64,000 nucleotides of DNA from Endobugula sp965225895 (GTDB lineage Bacteria > Pseudomonadota > Gammaproteobacteria > Pseudomonadales > Cellvibrionaceae): NCBI GenBank assembly GCA_965225895.1, contig CBDDBR010000007.1:1-64000 (forward strand). Direction: 5' to 3'. How positions within the stretch are numbered: the stretch's first letter is position 1; each line of letters begins with the position of its first letter. A program made the translations under genes and the position numbers. Below are positions 51,391-60,504 of the stretch, piece by piece. Below the pieces are notes generated by a model. That model did not search any database, was not told the origin of the DNA, and saw only the letters and a list, made by a program, of their open reading frames with translations.

Positions 51391-51767
51391 AATTTTTCTC
51401 CAATTAATAATTCTGTCATCACAGTACCCAAAGTGGCGTAATAGTCCTACCAACATAGGGGGAATGGTTAAAGTGGTATGCGATGATAAGGATTGTTAAT
51501 GCAATAGACAAGGATTAGATGTGTTTTAGTGTGTCTTTTGGTGTTTTTTTGTGCCATTTGAATCAGGAATTAACAGAATATTTCGTCCTTGTGTCTTTAT
51601 TATGTGGTCTTGGTGATTGTTTTACTCGTATTTGTCAAACAATCCGTGGGTGAAGTACTAGACTTTCCGATATAATGAACGTGATTGAACTTCGCTTGAT
51701 CATACGCTTCTAAGCCCCATTAATGAGCAGTATTCCTTTGTATCCAACGGTAGAGTAGATCCCCTTT
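51391..51767. other. Divergent promoter region without a gene
   Basis: About 380 bases between trxA and the TVP38-reductase fusion. It must carry both promoters. No operator-like palindrome stood out. Confidence 0.4.
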
Positions 51768-53885
51768 ATGTCGTTTAAAAAAGTCTTTGTGTTTATCCTT
51801 GTTGTCGCTGTTATTGGTGCGTTTTTTTGGTTTGACGGTAGTCAATATGTGTCATTAACAACGTTTCAGCAGTGGTTTGCAGAAGACCCTTGGCGTGCCG
51901 CAGGTCTCTATTTTGGCTTTTATGTCTTAGTTGCTGCTTTATCGTTGCCATTTGCTGCCATTGTCACTCTGTTGGGCGGTGCGGTTTTTGGCTTATGGTG
52001 GGGGGTGTTGTTAGTGTCTTTTGCGAGCTCATTAGGCGCGACATTATCCTTTTTAGCATCGAGAACCTTGTTAGCCGATACGGTGAATAAGAAGTTTGGG
52101 CATTATTTAGAGGATGTGAATAAAGGGGTTGAGCGTGATGGCATTTTTTACTTATTTGCGTTGCGATTAATTCCTGCGGTGCCATTTATGGTGATTAACC
52201 TTGTGTTTGGTTTAACAAAGATCAAGACCTTTACGTTTTATTGGGTAAGTCAGCTCGGCATGTTGCTAGGCACAATTGTTTTTGTGAATGCAGGTGCTCA
52301 ATTGGCGGCCGTTGAAGAATTAAGCCCTGCAGGCATTTTAACGCCTGAAATTATCGGTGCGTTTGTATTATTGGCGGTATTTCCCTTTATTATTCGTAGC
52401 ATCGTAACGCGTTATCGTCATCAGCAGGCCTATAAACCGTATACTAAACCTGATGAATTCGATGCTAATTTGTTGGTGGTAGGTGCTGGTAGTGCGGGTT
52501 TGGTGAGTTCATATATTGCATCGGCTGTAAAAGCAAAAGTGATATTAATTGAAAAGCATAAAATGGGTGGTGATTGCTTAAATACAGGTTGTGTACCGAG
52601 TAAAGCGCTTATTCGTGCCGCCAAAACTAATCACTTACTGAAGCATGCGGATGAGTTGGGTATTGAGAATGCATCAGGGGATGTGAATTTATCTAAGGTG
52701 TTTGGTCGTGTGCATCAGGTGATTAAAGATATTGAGCCTCATGATTCTATTGAACGTTACACCAAATTAGGTGTGGAGTGTATACAAGGTGAGGCAACTC
52801 TTGTATCGCCTTATGGTGTCATGGTGAATGGTCGTGTTATCACGGCCAAAAATATTATTATTGCAACGGGCGCGCGTCCTTTTGTGCCGCCTATTCCTGG
52901 CTTGGATCAAGTGGATCCTTTAACTTCGGATAGCTTGTGGTCTTTAGACACTTTCCCCAAAAAATTGTTAATCATGGGGGCAGGCCCTATTGGTTGTGAG
53001 CTAGCGCAATCCTTTCAGCGTTTAGGTGTGAGTGTAACGTTGGTCGATATGGCCACACGTGTTATGCCTCGTGAAGATGAAGATGTGTCTGAATATGTGC
53101 TGGAGCGTTTCCAAGAGGAAGGTGTTCACGTTATTTTGAATCAAAAAATTGTTGAGTTTGAAAAAACAGACAATGGTGGCGTTGTGCATTTGAGTAATGG
53201 TAGTGGGCAACAAACCATTGAGTTTGATCGCGTACTGGTAGCTGTGGGGCGCAAAGCGAATACCGAAGGCTTTGGTTTAGAATCATTGGGTTTAGAAAAA
53301 ACGCCGCAGGGTACGCTTGTTGTGGATGAATATATGCGTACGCGTTTTCCTAATATATATGCTTGTGGTGATGTGGCAGGGCCTTATCAATTTACACATA
53401 CAGCGGCACATCAAGCGTGGTATGCCTCAGTGAATGCCTTATTTGGCAAATTTAAAAAATTTCGCGTAGATTATAAAGTGATTCCTTGGGCAACGTTTAC
53501 AGACCCCGAGGTGGCGCGAGTTGGCCTTAATGAAACCGAAGCGCTAGAGAAAGGTATTGAATACGAAATCACACGTTATGGGATTGATGATCTTGATCGT
53601 GCAATTGCAGATAATGCGGCCAAAGGCTTTGTGAAAGTGATTACCGTAAAAGGCTCGGATCGTATTTTAGGTTGTACAATTGTGGGTTCTCAGGCGGGTG
53701 AGTTGATCACTGAATTTGTGACGGCCATGAAATATAACTTAGGCCTAAATAAAATATTAAGTACGATCCATATTTATCCGACTATGAGCGAAGCGAACAA
53801 ATACGCGGCGGGTGAATGGAAGCGGGCACATGTATCCAGTATGACGTTATCGTTATTAGAGCGCTTACACCGTTGGATGCGTTAA
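51768..53885 (+). CDS. TVP38/DedA-like membrane domain fused to a flavoprotein disulfide reductase
   Basis: 705 residues. Residues 1-225 form a TVP38/TMEM64 (SNARE-associated) membrane domain with about five helices (LPFAAIVTLLGGAVFGLWWGVLL, LRLIPAVPFMVINLVFG). From about 232 a pyridine nucleotide-disulfide oxidoreductase follows: FAD motif LLVVGAGSAGLVSSYIA, redox pair GGDCLNTGCVPSKAL, NAD motif LLIMGAGPIGCELAQ, second FAD motif IYACGDVAGPYQFTH and the dimer domain ending near HIYPTMSEANKYA. The terminal CC pair of mercuric reductase is absent. It is read as a membrane-tethered, mercuric-reductase-like enzyme; the substrate is unknown. Confidence 0.85.
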   Translation: MSFKKVFVFILVVAVIGAFFWFDGSQYVSLTTFQQWFAEDPWRAAGLYFGFYVLVAALSLPFAAIVTLLGGAVFGLWWGVLLVSFASSLGATLSFLASRTLLADTVNKKFGHYLEDVNKGVERDGIFYLFALRLIPAVPFMVINLVFGLTKIKTFTFYWVSQLGMLLGTIVFVNAGAQLAAVEELSPAGILTPEIIGAFVLLAVFPFIIRSIVTRYRHQQAYKPYTKPDEFDANLLVVGAGSAGLVSSYIASAVKAKVILIEKHKMGGDCLNTGCVPSKALIRAAKTNHLLKHADELGIENASGDVNLSKVFGRVHQVIKDIEPHDSIERYTKLGVECIQGEATLVSPYGVMVNGRVITAKNIIIATGARPFVPPIPGLDQVDPLTSDSLWSLDTFPKKLLIMGAGPIGCELAQSFQRLGVSVTLVDMATRVMPREDEDVSEYVLERFQEEGVHVILNQKIVEFEKTDNGGVVHLSNGSGQQTIEFDRVLVAVGRKANTEGFGLESLGLEKTPQGTLVVDEYMRTRFPNIYACGDVAGPYQFTHTAAHQAWYASVNALFGKFKKFRVDYKVIPWATFTDPEVARVGLNETEALEKGIEYEITRYGIDDLDRAIADNAAKGFVKVITVKGSDRILGCTIVGSQAGELITEFVTAMKYNLGLNKILSTIHIYPTMSEANKYAAGEWKRAHVSSMTLSLLERLHRWMR

Positions 53886-53970
53886 ATCATAGCATTCTGT
53901 TAAGAACGCGTTAAAATATCGCTTTATTGATTATGTTCACCTGCGGGTGACAATTTTATGGAAGTTTTTC

Positions 53971-54744
53971 ATGTCTCTAGCTAAACGTATTATTCCCTGC
54001 CTTGATGTCGACTCAGGTCGAGTTGTGAAAGGTGTGCAGTTTGTTGATATTCGTGATGCAGGTGATCCTGTTGAGGTTGCCAAACGCTACAATGAACAAG
54101 GGGCTGATGAAATTACTTTTCTTGATATTACGGCGACACATGAAGGGCGTGAAACCACGGTGCATACAGTAGAGCGTATCGCGAGTGAGGTATTTATTCC
54201 GCTTACTGTGGGCGGGGGTATTCGTACCGTTGATGACATTCGTACGATGTTAAATGCAGGGGCGGATAAAGTCGGCATTAACTCTGCGGCAGTATTTAAC
54301 CCTGAATTTGTTAAGCAGGCATCAGAGCGTTTTGGCGCTCAATGTATTGTGGTAGCGATTGATGCAAAAAAGGTGAGTGTTGAGGGAGAGCCAAATCGTT
54401 GGGAAATTTTTACCCACGGTGGACGCAAGCCAACGGGTATTGATGCTGTCGAGTGGGCGATTAAAATGGCAGATTACGGCGCTGGCGAAATACTATTAAC
54501 CAGTATGGATAAAGATGGCACAAAAGACGGTTTTGACTTACAGCTAACGCGAGCGATCAGCGATGCAGTACCTATTCCTGTGATTGCTTCAGGTGGTGTT
54601 GGTAATTTACAGCATTTGGTGGATGGTGTGAACGAAGGTGGTGCGGATGCTGTACTCGCCGCGAGTATTTTTCACTTTGGTGAGTACAGTGTGCCAGAAG
54701 CTAAGTCGTTTATGGAAGACGCAGGTGTTGAGGTTAGAGTGTAA
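53971..54744 (+). CDS. hisF: Imidazole glycerol phosphate synthase cyclase subunit HisF
   Basis: 257 residues from ATG 53971 (GGAAG upstream; an in-frame GTG at 53947 is less likely). TIM barrel with RIIPCLDVDSGRVVKGVQF, the catalytic aspartates in CLD and TSMDKDGTKDGFDL, and VIASGGVGN. Makes the imidazole ring of histidine with HisH. hisA/hisH are not adjacent in the window, so the histidine cluster is broken here. Confidence 0.95.
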   Translation: MSLAKRIIPCLDVDSGRVVKGVQFVDIRDAGDPVEVAKRYNEQGADEITFLDITATHEGRETTVHTVERIASEVFIPLTVGGGIRTVDDIRTMLNAGADKVGINSAAVFNPEFVKQASERFGAQCIVVAIDAKKVSVEGEPNRWEIFTHGGRKPTGIDAVEWAIKMADYGAGEILLTSMDKDGTKDGFDLQLTRAISDAVPIPVIASGGVGNLQHLVDGVNEGGADAVLAASIFHFGEYSVPEAKSFMEDAGVEVRV

Positions 54745-54770
54745 GTGACGCTTTGAATGGTAGGGTCTGC

Positions 54771-55232
54771 TTACACTGAACGAATATAATCGGTCACACG
54801 GTTGACCACGTCTGGTTGTGATTCTTCGATAAACGAAATAAACCCTTTTGCTCCCACGCTGGCATCGCCACGGGTATCGAATGGGCCAATGTCCATGCCT
54901 TCACGAGTTCTAAAATACCAGTAGTTATCTTGTTCAAAGATACGGTCGCTACGTGCAGGAATGGTTATATTTTCATGTTGGCGAGCTTGGAGTTTGATGT
55001 ATTTAGTGATTTTGGTCACTACATCATCGTGGGCTTGCTGTAGAAAGCCAATAAATCCATTAAGGCCTTCTTTCGCGCATACGAGACTATCGAAAGGACC
55101 AATATCTAACCCTTCTCGGGTTCTAAAATACCAGTAGCTTTCTTGCTCAAAGAAGCGGTGGCTGCGAATAGCATGAACAGCCGATTCGCCAGCACGTAAG
55201 TTGTTATAGATCTCATCCATAATTATATCCAT
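54771..55232 (-). CDS. DUF6316-like protein with two tandem repeats
   Basis: 153 residues built from two copies of a 55-60-residue unit: RFFEQESYWYFRTREGLDIGPF at about 26-47 and IFEQDNYWYFRTREGMDIGPF near 98-118. Each copy has the YWYFRTREG..IGPF signature of a short uncharacterised gammaproteobacterial family. Soluble. ATG 55232 or ATG 55220 is possible. Function unknown. Confidence 0.7.
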   Translation of the reverse strand: MDIIMDEIYNNLRAGESAVHAIRSHRFFEQESYWYFRTREGLDIGPFDSLVCAKEGLNGFIGFLQQAHDDVVTKITKYIKLQARQHENITIPARSDRIFEQDNYWYFRTREGMDIGPFDTRGDASVGAKGFISFIEESQPDVVNRVTDYIRSV

Positions 55233-55351
55233 ATATTGTTCAAAATTTTCACATAACCCCCAAAGTAGCTGGAGTTTCTTTTTTTATCGTGAACCCTTTA
55301 CAACTATAGTCTAATAGTACGATTATTCTAGCAAGCTTTTAGTGAAATGTA

Positions 55352-56338
55352 TCACATTTCTGTGTATTTAAGTGACACTAAATTTGGAGAATGACCAAAA
55401 ACTAGCTCAGAAGCAGGGACTAAGGCAATATTTTGCTGTTTTAGCAGGGGTAATTGCTCTTTAAGGTATTGGATGGTTTCTGGGTAAGGGTGTGCAATAC
55501 CAACCGCATAACCTTTGCGTTTGGCGATAGCGGTCAGCTGTTTAAATTGTTGATCAATAAATTCCGTTGTGGGTGTATGGTCTAAAAATACATCGCGTGA
55601 GAGTGAGGGAATATTAAAAGCTTGTGCCGTTTTCCATGCCACACTGTCCGAGGTTGTTCGGCTATCAATAAAGTATAATTTACGTTTTTGTAAAGCTTGC
55701 ATGACCCACTCCATAGGTTGTGTCTTTTGGGTTAGCAAGCTCCCCATATGATTGTTTACACCACTGATATTAGGCAATGAATCTAAGGCTAGATTAAATG
55801 ATCGCTTAAAATCCACTTCATCCATGTCTTCGGTAAGCCCGTGTTCCCCGAGAGGAATATTATGTATGTTGCTCATTGGGGCATGAAGCATGATTTCTTT
55901 GTGGTGTTTTTTGGCTTCGGCAGCAAAAAAATCGGCTTTAGGGCTGTGAGGGATAATCGCATAGGTTAGATCACCAGGTAATGTGATTGCGGCTACACCT
56001 TGCGCGTAGTTGTAGCCAATATCATCAATGATAATTGCGATTTTAATGGTTTGTGGTTTTTCATTGGTGATGCCGTTAATTGTTGGTGTAGATATGGGTG
56101 CGACTAATGCGTCAGCTTGGGCAGGGCTATGGTCATTATGTGGGGGTAAGATAATCACATCGCTTGCTTCGTCGCCATAGGCAGGATTTAATTCGATAAG
56201 ATGATCAAAGTCGGCGTTGCCATAAGTGTGCATCGCGCTTAATGCCCATAGGCTAATAATTACGCGACCAAATATAGAGCGGGCACATGTTAAGTGCCCA
56301 TAGATGATAACAAGTGGTAATAACAGTGATAACAACAA
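55352..56338 (-). CDS. yibQ: Divergent polysaccharide deacetylase, YibQ family
   Basis: 328 residues with an N-terminal signal or anchor, then AIIIDDIGYNYAQGVAAI, EIMLHAPMSNI and DSRTTSDSVAWKTA, the DUF610/YibQ pattern. The start is a TTG with GAGG upstream, which is plausible but unconfirmed. Periplasmic, and linked to the envelope by its place after ctpA and envC. Confidence 0.85.
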   Translation of the reverse strand: MLLSLLLPLVIIYGHLTCARSIFGRVIISLWALSAMHTYGNADFDHLIELNPAYGDEASDVIILPPHNDHSPAQADALVAPISTPTINGITNEKPQTIKIAIIIDDIGYNYAQGVAAITLPGDLTYAIIPHSPKADFFAAEAKKHHKEIMLHAPMSNIHNIPLGEHGLTEDMDEVDFKRSFNLALDSLPNISGVNNHMGSLLTQKTQPMEWVMQALQKRKLYFIDSRTTSDSVAWKTAQAFNIPSLSRDVFLDHTPTTEFIDQQFKQLTAIAKRKGYAVGIAHPYPETIQYLKEQLPLLKQQNIALVPASELVFGHSPNLVSLKYTEM

Positions 56339-56381
56339 AAACGCCTCGTGATAGAGTAAAAATATTTGGTTAAGGTCAGTA

Positions 56382-57692
56382 TTATTTTTTGGCTAAAATA
56401 GCCAAGCCTTTTAATAAATTGATGGCTTCAAATAACTGATTGTCTTTTGGGTTGACGCCACTGTGATTGTTTTTATTCTTGTCGTTATTTGAGCTGTCCT
56501 CATCATTTGCATTTTTCAAATGCTTATCAAGGCTGGCTTCGGTGACTCGCGTACCTGTATTGATTGCGGTGATGGTTGCAGGTTCGACAAGAATGTCGGG
56601 TTCAATACCCTTGGCTTGAATAGAACGGCCATTGGGGGTGAAGTACAGAGCCGTGGTTAACTTAATCCCTTTTTTATCGCCAATGGGTAAGATGGTTTGT
56701 ACTGAGCCTTTGCCGAATGTTTGTGTGCCCATAATCACGGCGCGTTGATGATCTTGTAGTGCGCCAGCAACAATCTCTGAGGCAGAAGCCGATCCACCAT
56801 TTACCAGTACAATAATGGGTAAGCCGTTGGTGTCATCGCCGTCAGTTGCTTTGTACTCCACGTTACTATTCTCTAATCGTCCTTTTGTTGATACGACAAG
56901 TCCTTCATGAATTAAGCTATCGACTACCTGTACCGAGGCTTGCAATACGCCACCTGGATTGTTGCGTAAGTCAATAATAAAACCATCTAAGTGATCATTG
57001 TTTGTGCGTAGTTTTTTAATCGTACGAACAAATTCCGTGCCTGTATTTGCCTGAAATTGCGCGATGCGAATATAGCCAATAGCGTCATCAATTACGCGAC
57101 CTTTAACGCTAATTGAGCGAATGATGTCGCGTGTCACCGTAATATCTATTGGCTGGTCATTGTTTTCACGAATAATGGTAAAAACAACACTCGACCCTGC
57201 TGCGCCACGAATTTTTTCTGCGGCTTCATGATTAGAAAAGCCTTGAATAGACTCTTGATCAATTTTAATAATAATGTCGCCAGCTAGAATTCCTGCTTTT
57301 TGTGCAGGAGTATCATCAATGGGGGTGATGACTTTAATAAAGCCATTTTCTGTTGTCATTTCGATGCCCACACCCGTAAATTCACCTTGTGTCGACTCTT
57401 GTATATTTTCAAATATTTCGGCATCTAAGTAAGCCGAATGTGGATCCATTTCGCCTAACATGCCTTTTATGGCATTTTCGAGTAATTGTTGATCGCTGAT
57501 TGGGTCAACGTAAGAGCGGCGTATATGTTCAAAAATACGTGTAAAGAGTCGCAAATCTTTTAGAGGCAGTTCGGCATTTTGATCATTTGTTGCCGATGCA
57601 GCAGTAGCGGTATCTTCTGCTTGAGCCGCCGTGGCGGTATGTAGTAAAGCGACAGTGGTTATTGTAAATATGGCGTGAGTCAATCTGCGCAT
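56382..57692 (-). CDS. ctpA: C-terminal processing peptidase (S41)
   Basis: 436 residues: signal peptide ending AQAED-type, PDZ domain (GVGIEMTTENGFIKVITPIDDTPAQKAGI), S41 catalytic domain with the serine in NGGSASASEIVAGAL and the lysine in GTQTFGKGSVQ. Carboxyl-terminal protease in the periplasm, often acting on cell-wall hydrolases. AGAGG ribosome site. Follows envC by about 40 bases on the same strand. Confidence 0.92.
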   Translation of the reverse strand: MRRLTHAIFTITTVALLHTATAAQAEDTATAASATNDQNAELPLKDLRLFTRIFEHIRRSYVDPISDQQLLENAIKGMLGEMDPHSAYLDAEIFENIQESTQGEFTGVGIEMTTENGFIKVITPIDDTPAQKAGILAGDIIIKIDQESIQGFSNHEAAEKIRGAAGSSVVFTIIRENNDQPIDITVTRDIIRSISVKGRVIDDAIGYIRIAQFQANTGTEFVRTIKKLRTNNDHLDGFIIDLRNNPGGVLQASVQVVDSLIHEGLVVSTKGRLENSNVEYKATDGDDTNGLPIIVLVNGGSASASEIVAGALQDHQRAVIMGTQTFGKGSVQTILPIGDKKGIKLTTALYFTPNGRSIQAKGIEPDILVEPATITAINTGTRVTEASLDKHLKNANDEDSSNNDKNKNNHSGVNPKDNQLFEAINLLKGLAILAKK

Positions 57693-57730
57693 AAAAAGCC
57701 TCTTTAAAGCATGCTAGCTCAATAGAATAA

Positions 57731-58957
57731 TTAATGTCGGCGTAACCACGGCTGTGGGTTTTGTGGTTGGCCTTGATGGCGTATTTCAAAATACAGCCCC
57801 GTTGTTGTTTGGCCGCCACTATTGCCAACGGTAGCAATGGATTCGCCTGTGCTTACCCAGTCGCCAGTTTCTTTTAGTAATGTTTCGTTGTGGCCATATA
57901 AACTCATATAGCCATCGCCGTGATCTACGATCAGTAATAGCCCGTGGCTGCGAAAATAAGCAGAGAATATCACACGGCCATGATGTACAGATACTACATG
58001 GGCGCCCGACTGATTGCGAATGTAAATTCCGTTGCGCTTTAATTGCCCATCAAATTGAGGGCTGCCAAATGCATGGGTGATTTTTCCGTTGGTGGGCAAT
58101 GGTAGTTTACCTTTCGCTTTCGCGAAGGCTTCGGTGCCGTTAGGTAAGCTGAGGTTGGCAAGGGCATTTGTGGCTTGATCTAGTAAGTCTTGTAAGCGAT
58201 CTCTGTCGCTGGTTAGGCTTGATAATTGAGAGCCTTTTTTACGCAATGATGATGAGAGTTGCTGGAGTGCTTTTTTGCGTTGTTGCTGTGATTGTGTGAG
58301 TGACTTTTGGCGTTTTGCCAGTGTGCTGTAGCGTTGTTCTAATTGCTGCTGTGTGTTTTTTATGCGATCTTCTAGTGTGTTGAGGGTGTTGATCGTTTGG
58401 GTGTAGGCGGCTATTTTTTGTTGATGTGCACTGACCACGTAGTCGTGGTACTTCATCATGCGACTAATACGTTCGGGGTCTTCTTGATTTAATAATAGTT
58501 TGAGTTGGCTTTGTTGGCCTAGTTGATACGTGTGTCGAATAGCTTCAATAATATGTTGTTGTTGTGCCTCTTTGTTTTTAACCAGCTCAGCGCGTTGCAT
58601 CTGCAGCTGGTTTAGTTGCTTTTTTTCGCGGGCGAGTGCCTCCTTTATCTTGGCAACTTTTTTAGTGTGAGTGGCAATACTCTCTTCAGAGGCCTGCAAG
58701 GACTGCTGGAGTTTATTCTTAGAGGCTTTTGCGGTTGTTAATTCCGCTTGTAGTGTTTTGATGGATTCTGACAGTGCTTGTAGGCGCGCCTTATATTCGG
58801 CTTCTGTCTCTGCAATAGCCAACGGGCTAAAGCTGAATATCATGCTGAGGGTTGTAACAATAACAGCAGCAAATAGTGACGAATGACCGCAAGATAGCGA
58901 ACGATGTCTTCTGAAGAGCGAAAGAGTCAATAGGGAATTCACGATAAACACTAACAT
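57731..58957 (-). CDS. envC: Murein hydrolase activator EnvC
   Basis: 408 residues: signal peptide, a long coiled coil (about 55-270, rich in K, Q and L, with AKIKEALAREKKQLNQLQMQ), and a C-terminal LytM-type M23 domain (KLPLPTNGKITHAFGSPQFDG, VDHGDGYMSLYGHNE, LYFEIRHQGQPQNPQPWL). The zinc ligands are degenerate (RNGIY in place of HxGxD), as in EnvC activators that do not cut murein themselves but switch on amidases at the septum. First gene of the envC-ctpA-yibQ run. Confidence 0.9.
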   Translation of the reverse strand: MLVFIVNSLLTLSLFRRHRSLSCGHSSLFAAVIVTTLSMIFSFSPLAIAETEAEYKARLQALSESIKTLQAELTTAKASKNKLQQSLQASEESIATHTKKVAKIKEALAREKKQLNQLQMQRAELVKNKEAQQQHIIEAIRHTYQLGQQSQLKLLLNQEDPERISRMMKYHDYVVSAHQQKIAAYTQTINTLNTLEDRIKNTQQQLEQRYSTLAKRQKSLTQSQQQRKKALQQLSSSLRKKGSQLSSLTSDRDRLQDLLDQATNALANLSLPNGTEAFAKAKGKLPLPTNGKITHAFGSPQFDGQLKRNGIYIRNQSGAHVVSVHHGRVIFSAYFRSHGLLLIVDHGDGYMSLYGHNETLLKETGDWVSTGESIATVGNSGGQTTTGLYFEIRHQGQPQNPQPWLRRH

Positions 58958-59138
58958 TAATGAATAGAAATAGGGCGGGCTTTAGTCTACCGTTTTGTCT
59001 GTATTAAGGCTATAGCTCGTGTATAATTGCCGACCATTTTACACATCTGTATGTTTCTCACGGTTGGTATAGTGTTAGGCATATTGGTATATATTGTTGT
59101 TTTAACCGCTCAATATAAGAGCGACTTAGGGGTATTTC

Positions 59139-59549
59139 GTGGAAAACGCGTTAATTTTTTTACAAGAACAGTTTATTTTAGTCATCCCATTAGTCGTATT
59201 AGTTTTCTTATTGCTTCGACATGAATCGGCAAAAGGTGGTCAAAAACTGAGCTGTGCGCAGTTAATACAAGCCGCCAATGGGGATAATGCCATATTACTC
59301 GATGTTCGTGATACGGCAGAATTTGATGAAGGGCATATTGTGGATGCCATCAATATTCCACATGCGAAGGTTGCCGCGAGTCTTCAACAGCTAGAAAAAT
59401 ACCGTACTAAGCAAGTTATTGTTATCGATAAGCTAGGCCAGCATTCTGCGGCAGTGGTAAAAACCTTGGCCGAGAAAGGGTTTGAGGCAGTACGTTTGGG
59501 TGGCGGTATTGCTGAGTGGCAGCAAGACAATTTGCCATTAGTAAAGTAA
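59139..59549 (+). CDS. Membrane-anchored rhodanese-domain protein lacking the catalytic cysteine
   Basis: 136 residues from GTG 59139 (AGGGG 7 bases upstream). N-terminal helix (LVIPLVVLVFLLL) and a rhodanese fold (LLDVRDTAEFDEGHIVDAINIPH, GGIAEWQ). The position of the active cysteine reads VIVIDKLGQHS, with aspartate where relatives have cysteine, so sulfur-transfer activity is unlikely. Leads a grxC-secB operon. Confidence 0.85.
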   Translation: MENALIFLQEQFILVIPLVVLVFLLLRHESAKGGQKLSCAQLIQAANGDNAILLDVRDTAEFDEGHIVDAINIPHAKVAASLQQLEKYRTKQVIVIDKLGQHSAAVVKTLAEKGFEAVRLGGGIAEWQQDNLPLVK

Positions 59550-59573
59550 AAGCGAGTGATAGGTAGTCATAGT

Positions 59574-59822
59574 ATGTCGGTAGTGATCTATACAACAAAA
59601 TTTTGCCCTTTTTGTTTGCGTGCAAAATATCTTTTGGACGACAAAAATGTTGCCTATAAAGAAATTAAAGTGGATGGCAATGCTAAATTGCGCCAAGAAA
59701 TGGCTAAAAAGAGTGGTCGAAATACCGTGCCACAAATTTGGATTAAAGAACAACATATCGGTGGTTGTGATGAGTTAATGGCATTGCAGCGAGCGGGTCA
59801 ATTAGATAAATTATTAAAATAA
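59574..59822 (+). CDS. grxC: Glutaredoxin 3
   Basis: 82 residues from ATG 59574 (a frame to 59556 is not supported). Active site TTKFCPFCLRAK, TVPQIWIKEQHIGGCDEL. Glutathione-dependent disulfide reductase. 25 bases after the rhodanese gene. Confidence 0.93.
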   Translation: MSVVIYTTKFCPFCLRAKYLLDDKNVAYKEIKVDGNAKLRQEMAKKSGRNTVPQIWIKEQHIGGCDELMALQRAGQLDKLLK

Positions 59823-59843
59823 AAGCGTAAGGAATAACAGATT

Positions 59844-60308
59844 ATGAGTGATGAAAACCAAGCGGCCGCGCAACCAGAACAGCAATTTTTGGTTCAGCGT
59901 GTATACCTTAAAGATCTATCATTAGAAATCCCTATGGGTACTGACGCATTCTTGATTAATAAGCAGCCTGCGATTAATCAAGATCTAGGCACAGACATGA
60001 AAAAAGTGGCTGATGATGTTTATGAAGTTGTATTAAAGCTAACCATTACAGCAACACTTGAAGATAAAACTGTCTTTTTAATTGAAGTGCATCAAGGGGG
60101 CATTTTTGCTGTTCCTGGTGTTGAAGAAGCGCATCTTGCACAAGTGCTTAATACGGTTTGTCCTAATATTCTTTTCCCGTATGTGCGTGAAACGATTGAT
60201 AACACATTAGTGAAGGCATCATTTCCACCATTAATGATTCCGCCTATTAATTTTGACGCCTTATATGCACATGCCTTGCAAGAGCAGCAACAAGATAAAG
60301 CGCACTAA
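59844..60308 (+). CDS. secB: Protein-export chaperone SecB
   Basis: 154 residues. SecB pattern: VYLKDLSLEIP, VLKLTITATLEDKTVFLIEVHQGGIFAVPG and LFPYVRETIDNTLVKASFPPLMIPPINFDALYAHAL. Tetrameric chaperone that holds precursors for SecA. Last gene of the operon, with AAGGAA ribosome site. Confidence 0.96.
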   Translation: MSDENQAAAQPEQQFLVQRVYLKDLSLEIPMGTDAFLINKQPAINQDLGTDMKKVADDVYEVVLKLTITATLEDKTVFLIEVHQGGIFAVPGVEEAHLAQVLNTVCPNILFPYVRETIDNTLVKASFPPLMIPPINFDALYAHALQEQQQDKAH

Positions 60309-60390
60309 GAGATCTTCTCTTTAAGATACGTTGGCAGCTAGTGGATAGATGCTGTTGATGTAGTGCTGATACGCTAAGTATTGAATGAAA

Positions 60391-60430
60391 CAAAAAAGCC
60401 TGAACTATCTCGATAGTTCAGGCTTTTTTG
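60391..60430. terminator. Terminator after secB
   Basis: CAAAAAAGCCTGAACTAT pairs with ATAGTTCAGGCTTTTTTG around a TCTCG loop. A/T runs on both sides. Confidence 0.9.
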
Positions 60431-60504
60431 TTTCTCTGCGAACTCATTGGTTTTGTGCTTGTCTTTATACCGTATATGCTCTTTATTATTGTATGTAGAT
60501 TTCT

